Shown here: positions 1-4,083 of the stretch, one piece after another | Layout: each line of letters starts with the position of its first letter | How positions within the stretch are numbered: the stretch's first letter is position 1 | NCBI GenBank assembly: GCA_015492355.1 | Contig: WGFF01000179.1 | Coordinates: forward strand, 1 to 5,342 | DNA: 5,342 bases | From: Deltaproteobacteria bacterium | Lineage (GTDB): Bacteria; Desulfobacterota; GWC2-55-46; S146-73 | Reading direction: 5' to 3' | Position numbers and translations under genes: made by a program | The notes under the pieces: model-generated | What the model saw: the letters and a program-made list of their open reading frames with translations, nothing else | Database searches by the model: none | What the model was told of the DNA's origin: nothing

Positions 1-1006
1 GGATATACTCCTTCCAGCCTGTTGCATGCTCCTCAAGGAACTTATAGTCCACTGCCTGCTCATGCTTGGTGAGTATGGCATAGGCAAGTGAGTTGTGGAG
101 CGCCAGGTCTCCGTTGACAGTGGGGAAGTGGAAGGAGTTTGCCTTGTTGATCTGCTCGAAACCTTTTACAGTGGGTGTCCTCCTCGGGTCCACCACGAGT
201 GTGGGTATGTTCCTCCTGTACTTGGCGTCAGCAACCCTCCAGAAAAGAACCGGGTGACCCTCCCTCGGGTTGTGTCCCCAGTGGGTGATGAAGTCTGCAT
301 CGTCAACGTCCCTGTAGGAACCTGCAGAGAGGTCTGAACCCTGGGTTGCAAAGTAGCCTGTGACAGCGGATGTCATGCACATCCTGGGACTGCCCTCGAT
401 CGTGGTGGAGCCTATGATACCCTTTGTGAGCTTGTTCTCAAGATAGAGAGACTCTATGAAGTGCTGCCCTGATGACCAGATGGCAAACTGGTTGGGACCG
501 AACTTCTTTACTATTGCTGCTATCTTGTCTGCGACGAAGTCCAGACCCTCTTCCCATGTTACACGGTAGAAGAGCTTTTCGTCAAAACCACCTGGTCCCT
601 TGGTCCTGGAGACCTTTCCCTTGAGGGGATCGGACATATCCTTCCTTATCCATACCGGCTTCCTTGCATACTTGGCTGGGAACCTGTCAACGAGGAGTGG
701 CTCGTCAGCGGTCAGCCCCTTGATACACTGGAGCCCCTTGTTCGTGGGGTGGTCCTTCCTCGGCACTATACCGACTATCTTATCCCCCTCTACCGCAACG
801 GTGGTTCCGCAACCCACACCACAGTACGGACATGCAGCGTAGTACATCTTCCTCTTGGCAGCATGGGCTATGGCGGCTTCAGCCTCCTCTGTGGTCACAA
901 ACTCCTTGCCGAACTTGCCTGCTATGGCTGCCGCACCAGTTGCCACTGCAGATGCCTTGAGAAAGGTCCTCCTTGTCAATCCTTTCTTCATTCTTTCAAT
1001 AGCCAT
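1..1006 (-). CDS. NapA-like periplasmic molybdopterin oxidoreductase, catalytic subunit (partial, C-terminus beyond left edge)
   Basis: Translating the minus strand from the ATG at 1006-1004 gives 335 uninterrupted codons to the window edge, so only the N-terminal part is present (NapA proteins are roughly 750-830 aa). A twin-arginine signal (TRRTFLK, residues 11-17, then an Ala/Gly-rich stretch) predicts folded export to the periplasm. A CX2CX3CX27C motif (Cys59, 62, 66, 94) should bind a [4Fe-4S] cluster. A GQ motif near 180 and PRMCMTSAV at 207-215 follow, with Cys210 as the likely molybdenum ligand. CMxSAV is typical of the NapA/Nas nitrate reductase branch, not of formate dehydrogenases, which have Sec/Cys followed by His. 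HPVLFWRV and DPRRT further support the bis-MGD oxidoreductase fold. The usual NapA EPxGxY stretch reads DLSAGSY here, so the protein is a divergent member. GGAGG lies 8 nt before the ATG. The cytochrome gene is 92 bp upstream on the same strand and is the probable electron donor. Nitrate as substrate is inferred; another oxyanion is possible. Confidence 0.85.
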   Translation of the reverse strand, partial: MAIERMKKGLTRRTFLKASAVATGAAAIAGKFGKEFVTTEEAEAAIAHAAKRKMYYAACPYCGVGCGTTVAVEGDKIVGIVPRKDHPTNKGLQCIKGLTADEPLLVDRFPAKYARKPVWIRKDMSDPLKGKVSRTKGPGGFDEKLFYRVTWEEGLDFVADKIAAIVKKFGPNQFAIWSSGQHFIESLYLENKLTKGIIGSTTIEGSPRMCMTSAVTGYFATQGSDLSAGSYRDVDDADFITHWGHNPREGHPVLFWRVADAKYRRNIPTLVVDPRRTPTVKGFEQINKANSFHFPTVNGDLALHNSLAYAILTKHEQAVDYKFLEEHATGWKEYI

Positions 1007-1011
1007 ACTTT

Positions 1012-1025
1012 GTTCCTCCCTCCCT
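1012..1025 (-). promoter_or_regulatory. Ribosome binding site of the molybdoenzyme gene
   Basis: The minus strand carries a strong purine tract, AGGGAGGGAGGAAC, with GGAGG ending 8 nt before the ATG at 1006. This supports that start over the in-frame ATG five codons downstream (991-989), which has no comparable site. Confidence 0.65.
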
Positions 1026-1076
1026 TCTATTTGTCTTTAGGGTTTGGTTAGGTAGTTAAAGTATTTCCTCCCTCCC
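1013..1076. repeat. Duplicated 12-bp RBS-like polypurine tract
   Basis: The 12-mer TTCCTCCCTCCC (minus strand GGGAGGGAGGAA) occurs at 1013-1024 and again at 1065-1076, both between the cytochrome stop and the molybdoenzyme start. The proximal copy is the functional-looking Shine-Dalgarno sequence. The distal copy is followed by ATACTTTAA, with no ATG, GTG or TTG at usable spacing, so it serves no visible gene. Confidence 0.5.
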
Positions 1077-1098
1077 ATCTAAAAAGGAAAAAAGGAAA

Positions 1099-1830
1099 TT
1101 ACTTTGAGAATGGCAGAAGCCATGGCTCCAGTTTCTCACGTGCCCTCTTATCCCATGTGCGGATGTAGGAGACTATATCGTTTATCTGGTATGGCTCGAG
1201 CTCTGCCACAGCGAGGTCACTACCCTTGAGGAAGGGCTTCATAACCGTCCCGGGCCTTCCCCTTATGATGGTCTGCCTGATGAAGTCATCAGAGGCAAGC
1301 TCAAGGAAGACCTGATTGTTGAGTGCTGGACCGAAGTCGGTACCCTCACCGTTCACCCCGTGACAGGATGCACATGCACCCTTGAAGAGCACCTTTCCGT
1401 CCTCTGGATTGCCCCACACGGGATTGGGATCGAGTGAGATGGGATCGACCTTCTGCCAGCTCCTCAGGAATGCAACTATATCCTCTATCTCCTGCTCGGA
1501 GAACTGGGCCTTGAAACTGGGCATGGGTCTTCCAGGTCTGCCCCTTTTTATGGTCTCCTTGAGGTACTCATCACTTGCCATAGCCAGGAAGTTCTGATTG
1601 TTCAGCTGGTTGCCTATGAGATTGGTGGTCTCTCCGCCACCGCCAGTGAACCATCCCATAGGTCCGCCTCTGCCTTGCCCCTTGTCACCATGGCATACCG
1701 CACAGTTCTTCATGTAGAGGTCTTTGCCTCTCTCAACCGATGCGGCCTGCGATGTACCTGCCACCGCAACAACCAAAAAGGCGGCCACACCTATACTCGC
1801 AACAAAGGTTCCTGCCTTTCTTAGAAACAT
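1099..1830 (-). CDS. Secreted diheme c-type cytochrome (two tandem class I cytochrome c domains)
   Basis: This 243-residue protein is a likely periplasmic electron carrier. A Sec signal peptide spans residues 1-29/30: FLRK, a hydrophobic core, then SQA-A as the probable cleavage site. Two heme-attachment motifs follow, CAVCH at 43-47 and CASCH at 153-157. Each domain ends with a plausible distal Met ligand, Met103 in GRPGRPMPSF and Met197 in GRPGTVMKPF. The two halves are clear duplicates: both contain LNNQxFL, ASD, a TI-RGRPG segment and a closing I-DIV-(F/Y)-(L/I)-R-(S/T)-W helix. The start is set by AAGGGGGTGA 6-7 nt before the ATG. The molybdoenzyme gene lies 92 bp downstream on the same strand, so co-transcription and electron donation to it are likely. 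Its size and fold do not match NapB, and it lacks the N-terminal anchor and four hemes of NapC. A sigma-54 promoter lies upstream. The function is inferred from context, but the cytochrome identity is secure. Confidence 0.92.
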   Translation of the reverse strand: MFLRKAGTFVASIGVAAFLVVAVAGTSQAASVERGKDLYMKNCAVCHGDKGQGRGGPMGWFTGGGGETTNLIGNQLNNQNFLAMASDEYLKETIKRGRPGRPMPSFKAQFSEQEIEDIVAFLRSWQKVDPISLDPNPVWGNPEDGKVLFKGACASCHGVNGEGTDFGPALNNQVFLELASDDFIRQTIIRGRPGTVMKPFLKGSDLAVAELEPYQINDIVSYIRTWDKRAREKLEPWLLPFSK

Positions 1831-1835
1831 CAGTT

Positions 1836-1844
1836 CACCCCCTT
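1836..1844 (-). promoter_or_regulatory. Ribosome binding site of the diheme cytochrome gene
   Basis: AAGGGGGTG on the minus strand sits about 5 nt before the ATG at 1830 and fixes the start. No other in-frame start upstream has such a site. Confidence 0.65.
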
Positions 1845-2020
1845 AAAATTGATTTGTTGAAAAATGCCCCGTCTCTGTCGGGAAAAATAAGTCCTTAACA
1901 GATGAGTCTACTCCCTCACCTCCCTTCATCAATTTTGGAATTAGACCTGTGTTTAGGATATCAAGAGCCCTATTTAAAACCCCCTGCGGGCAGAAAATAC
2001 AAAAACCAGCAGACCTATAA

Positions 2021-2032
2021 AGACTATAGTCT
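2021..2032. repeat. Perfect 12-bp palindrome AGACTATAGTCT
   Basis: AGACTATAGTCT is its own reverse complement. It lies in the predicted untranslated leader of the cytochrome transcript, about 140 bp downstream of the predicted start and 190 bp before the ATG. It could be an operator for a dimeric regulator. With no second copy visible it could also be chance. Confidence 0.35.
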
Positions 2033-2175
2033 ATACACTATTCTACGATGATTGTGCCCCTTCCCCGCCCTACTATCTTTATTTGATGAAGGGAGTGAGA
2101 GGAGAATGAAAGATATAAAAGGGTCGGGGAAAGGACACAACTCATCGCTATCCATCCTATCTTACAAAAAATAAA

Positions 2176-2191
2176 AGCAAATAGTGTGCCA
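2176..2191 (-). promoter_or_regulatory. Sigma-54 (-24/-12) promoter driving the cytochrome-molybdoenzyme operon
   Basis: The minus strand reads TGGCACACTATTTGCT. This matches the sigma-54 core TGGCAC-N5-TTGC(A/T) at every fixed position, with the obligatory GG (2190-2189) and GC (2178-2177) separated by exactly 10 bp. Taking the C of GC as -12 places +1 at about 2165, which is a G on the transcribed strand. It faces the cytochrome gene, whose ATG is about 335 nt downstream. The adjacent gene encodes a sigma-54 activator, and paired palindromes lie at enhancer distance, which strengthens the call. An unusually long leader is implied. Confidence 0.8.
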
Positions 2192-2287
2192 CCTGCGTCC
2201 AAAAAGGGAGTTTATCTGCAAACCATCAATATGTCTACACTTTTAAACCAGACCCCAAGCCCGTAACCCCAACCCTGAATCCCCATT

Positions 2288-2305
2288 TTGACGGTTATCC
2301 GCCAA
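2288..2305. promoter_or_regulatory. Upstream activating (enhancer) palindrome 1
   Basis: TTGACGG-TTAT-CCGCCAA is a near-perfect dyad of the form TTGRCGG-N4-CCGYCAA. Its centre lies about 132 bp upstream of the predicted sigma-54 start, the usual place for an NtrC-family enhancer. A related copy sits exactly 30 bp further upstream. It is the probable binding site of the response regulator encoded just beyond; binding itself is inferred. Confidence 0.65.
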
Positions 2306-2317
2306 TCCACATTTTTG

Positions 2318-2335
2318 CTGACGGTTTACCGCAAC
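2318..2335. promoter_or_regulatory. Upstream activating (enhancer) palindrome 2
   Basis: CTGACGG-TTTA-CCGCAAC shares 13 of 18 positions with the 2288-2305 site, including TGACGGTT and CCGC. It is a weaker dyad with a CGG-N4-CCG core. The 30-bp centre spacing is about three helical turns, so both sites lie on the same DNA face. Its centre is about 162 bp upstream of the predicted start. Confidence 0.6.
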
Positions 2336-2382
2336 CATACCTAATATACACAGGAATAAAAATATAAAAACTATAACCAGGC

Positions 2383-3744
2383 TTACTTTATGGCGTATTT
2401 TATTATCTTGTCCTGGAGGGTAGACCTCTTGAGTTTGAGCATCCTTGCCGCCTCTGACCTATTGCCACCCGCACGTTCTATGGCAAGGGTTATGAGCCTC
2501 TTTTCGAGGTTTGCCACAGCCTCCTCAAGGGAAGAACCCCTATCGAGTATGCTCGTAAGGTGGAGGTCCCTTCTCAGATCCGCAGATTCAAAGAGGGAGT
2601 CAGGCAGATCGCTCGGTGTTATGACCTCGTTCTTCGAAAGGGCAAGTATCCTTTCTACCATGTTCTCAAGTTCCCTTATATTGCCGGGCCATTTATAGTC
2701 CATCAATACCTGCATGGCTTCCCTGGAGAATGCCCTCTTTTCGTCCTTCTTTGAATACTTGTTGAGAAAGTGCTCTACCAGAAGGGGTATATCCTCTGCC
2801 CTCTCCCTCAGGGGAGGCAACTTAAGTGGGATGACGTTGAGCCTGTAGTAGAGGTCTTCCCTGAACTCCCCCTTCTTTACCTTCTCAAGGAGGTCAACCT
2901 TTGTGGCTGCTATGACCCTCACGTCAACGCTTATGGTGGTTGTACCACCGACACGTTCGAACTCCCTTTCCTGGAGCACCCTCAAAAGTTTTGTCTGCAT
3001 GGGAAGTGGTATATCGTCCACATCATCCAGAAATATAGTGCCTCCATTAGCAAGTTCGAACCTGCCCTTTCTCTCCTTCACAGCCCCTGTGAATGCGCCC
3101 TTCTCATGCCCGAAGAGCTCGCTCGATATGAGGCTCTCTGTAAGAGCCGCACAGCTGAACTTCACAAGGGGTTTGTTCTTCCTGGGGCTGTTGTAGTGGA
3201 TGGCATGGGCTATGAGCTCCTTTCCGGTGCCACTCTCGCCCTCTATGAGTACGGTCGCCTCCCTCTGTGAGATAGCCTCTATCACGTTGTATATCTCCTG
3301 CATCTGTTTGCTCTTGCCCACAAGATTGCCGAAACTATACCGCTCGGAGATAGCCTTCTTAAGATTCTTGTTCTCGTCCATCAGCGCCTTGTACTCTTTA
3401 AGCCTTTCGATTATCAAGAGTAACTCCTCAGACGAGAAAGGCTTTGTTATATAGTCATAGGCGCCCAACTTCATAGCCTTTACAGCGGTATCCACTGTTG
3501 CATAGGCGGTCATCACTATAACGGGCATCTCGGGCCTCATGGCTTTGAGGTTCTTCAGAAGGTCCAGTCCGTCCATGTGGGGTAGCTTAAGGTCGGTAAC
3601 CACAAGGTCAAAATTGTCCTCCTTTATCGCCTCTATCGCATTAAGGGGATCATCGTAAGAAGCCACCTCATGCCCCGCCCTCAGGAGGGCATCTGTAAGG
3701 GTTATCCTCTTTATCTTCTCATCCTCTACAACAACTATTTTCAT
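2383..3744 (-). CDS. NtrC-family sigma-54-dependent response regulator
   Basis: This 453-residue protein has the classic three-part layout. The receiver (residues 1-120) has acidic residues Glu7/Asp8, phospho-acceptor Asp51, Thr79 and Lys101. A linker helix follows. The AAA+ sigma-54 interaction domain (about 138-370) has Walker A GESGTGKE (169-176), an intact GAFTGA sigma-54 contact loop (216-221), Walker B FLDD (238-241) and an arginine-finger region FREDLYYRLNV. The C-terminal Fis-type HTH (about 421-453) contains GGNRSEAARML and RSTLQ. The usual Walker B FLDE reads FLDD here. I chose the ATG at 3744 because AAGGTGA lies 5-6 nt before it. A GTG three codons upstream (3753) extends the frame to 456 aa but overlaps that Shine-Dalgarno. 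The partner kinase is upstream, separated by about 340 bp. Downstream are two palindromes and a sigma-54 promoter, its likely targets. The exact orthologue was not recognised. Confidence 0.93.
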   Translation of the reverse strand: MKIVVVEDEKIKRITLTDALLRAGHEVASYDDPLNAIEAIKEDNFDLVVTDLKLPHMDGLDLLKNLKAMRPEMPVIVMTAYATVDTAVKAMKLGAYDYITKPFSSEELLLIIERLKEYKALMDENKNLKKAISERYSFGNLVGKSKQMQEIYNVIEAISQREATVLIEGESGTGKELIAHAIHYNSPRKNKPLVKFSCAALTESLISSELFGHEKGAFTGAVKERKGRFELANGGTIFLDDVDDIPLPMQTKLLRVLQEREFERVGGTTTISVDVRVIAATKVDLLEKVKKGEFREDLYYRLNVIPLKLPPLRERAEDIPLLVEHFLNKYSKKDEKRAFSREAMQVLMDYKWPGNIRELENMVERILALSKNEVITPSDLPDSLFESADLRRDLHLTSILDRGSSLEEAVANLEKRLITLAIERAGGNRSEAARMLKLKRSTLQDKIIKYAIK

Positions 3745-3749
3745 AGAGA

Positions 3750-3756
3750 TCACCTT
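3750..3756 (-). promoter_or_regulatory. Shine-Dalgarno that decides the response-regulator start
   Basis: AAGGTGA on the minus strand ends 5 nt before the ATG at 3744. It overlaps the alternative GTG at 3753-3751, which itself has no good site upstream. The ATG start is therefore preferred. Confidence 0.6.
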
Positions 3757-3810
3757 TTAAGGCACACTTTTATAAAATCTTAGTTTTCGGACTGAAATTT
3801 GCCTGTATCC

Positions 3811-3950
3811 TGAGGGAACCCCCCTTTTGTAAAAGGTGTTTCCCTCAAACTCCCTTCCCCAAAACTTCTAATCTAAAAATTTTCTGGGAAAGGGGACAGG
3901 GGAAAACACCTTTTTACCAGAAAAGGGCGATAGCCCGGAAGGTTTTCCCC
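3811..3950. repeat. Palindromic repeat element (MITE- or REP-like) in the kinase-regulator gap
   Basis: Several inverted repeats are nested here. TGAGGGAA (3811-3818) pairs with TTCCCTCA (3840-3847) around CCTTTT/AAAAGG. AAAAGGTGTTT (3831-3841) pairs perfectly with AAACACCTTTT (3904-3914). GGGGAAAAC (3899-3907) pairs with GTTTTCCCC (3942-3950) around two further small hairpins (CCTTTT/AAAAGG and GGGC-GATA-GCCC). Two imperfect arms of about 45 bp (from about 3821 and ending near 3930) flank an AT-rich centre (3864-3886). No transposase is present. A dispersed non-autonomous repeat is the best explanation, but other copies lie outside this view. Confidence 0.55.
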
Positions 3951-3971
3951 ACAACAAAAATTCAGGATTAT

Positions 3972-4051
3972 CACGCACCTCTATGGGTATTGCGTCCTCT
4001 GGTCAGCCTATCCATCACCAGCACAGAGGTCTGGTGGTTTGACGGCAGGCT
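3972..4051. repeat. Cluster of overlapping hairpins, possible structured RNA element
   Basis: CACCAG (4016-4021) pairs with CTGGTG (4031-4036), enclosed by AGCCT (4005-4009) with AGGCT (4047-4051). A competing pairing joins CCTCTG (3996-4001) with CAGAGG (4024-4029), and another joins ACCTCT (3977-3982) with AGAGGT (4025-4030). ACGCA (3973-3977) also pairs with TGCGT (3991-3995). It lies just after the kinase stop in the direction of transcription. It could be a structured RNA segment, a processing or attenuation site, or part of the neighbouring repeat. It matches no riboswitch that I recognise. Confidence 0.4.
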
Positions 4052-4083
4052 AAAAATACATAAAACCCCATCCACACCCCTTT

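Larger units (their letters stand above)
1831..2382. other. 552-bp intergenic regulatory region between response regulator and cytochrome genes
   Basis: No convincing protein-coding gene is visible on either strand. From right to left it holds: an AT-rich stretch after the regulator stop with no clear hairpin terminator; two related palindromes (2288-2305 and 2318-2335); a C-rich stretch (2236-2285); a -24/-12 promoter (2176-2191); and a predicted leader of about 335 nt. The leader contains a perfect 12-bp palindrome (2021-2032), a small GC hairpin followed by a T-run on the minus strand (1882-1861), and a polypurine tract with GGAGGTGA (about 1926-1914) that has no start codon after it. Confidence 0.7.
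3745..4083. other. Non-coding gap between kinase and regulator genes, rich in inverted repeats
   Basis: I see no coding gene on either strand. Kinase and regulator pairs of this type are usually adjacent or overlapping, so the gap is notable. It holds a palindromic element (3811-3950), a second hairpin cluster (3972-4051) and an AT-rich stretch (3760-3800) before the regulator start that could carry a weak promoter, although no good -35/-10 pair stands out. No classical hairpin plus T-run terminator follows the kinase stop. Confidence 0.6.

Noticed and set aside
1843..1929. Minus-strand 28-codon ORF in the cytochrome leader, ending within the cytochrome RBS
   Set aside because: No Shine-Dalgarno precedes its ATG and the composition is nondescript. 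A leader peptide cannot be excluded but is not supported.
2106..2174. Plus-strand 22-codon ORF after a GAGGAG tract
   Set aside because: The purine tract is only about 1 nt from the ATG, the peptide is short and unremarkable, and it opposes the predicted promoter of the real operon.
2224..2237. Possible IHF site ATCAATATGTCT between enhancer and promoter
   Set aside because: The location is right for a bending site, but the TTR end of the consensus is not matched.
2341..2382. Terminator after the response regulator
   Set aside because: T-runs are present on the minus strand but no GC-rich hairpin precedes them, so read-through into the cytochrome region cannot be ruled out.
2770..3270. Plus-strand ORF of about 166 codons opposite the response regulator
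   Set aside because: It lies antisense to the conserved AAA+ domain, and the translated product shows no recognisable features.
3765..3780. Plus-strand AGGCACACTTTTATAA resembling a sigma-54 promoter
   Set aside because: The -12 GC is missing and no plus-strand gene lies downstream.
3811..4051. CRISPR-like array in the repeat-rich gap
   Set aside because: The repeats are inverted and variable in spacing; there are no regular direct repeats with unique spacers and no cas genes.
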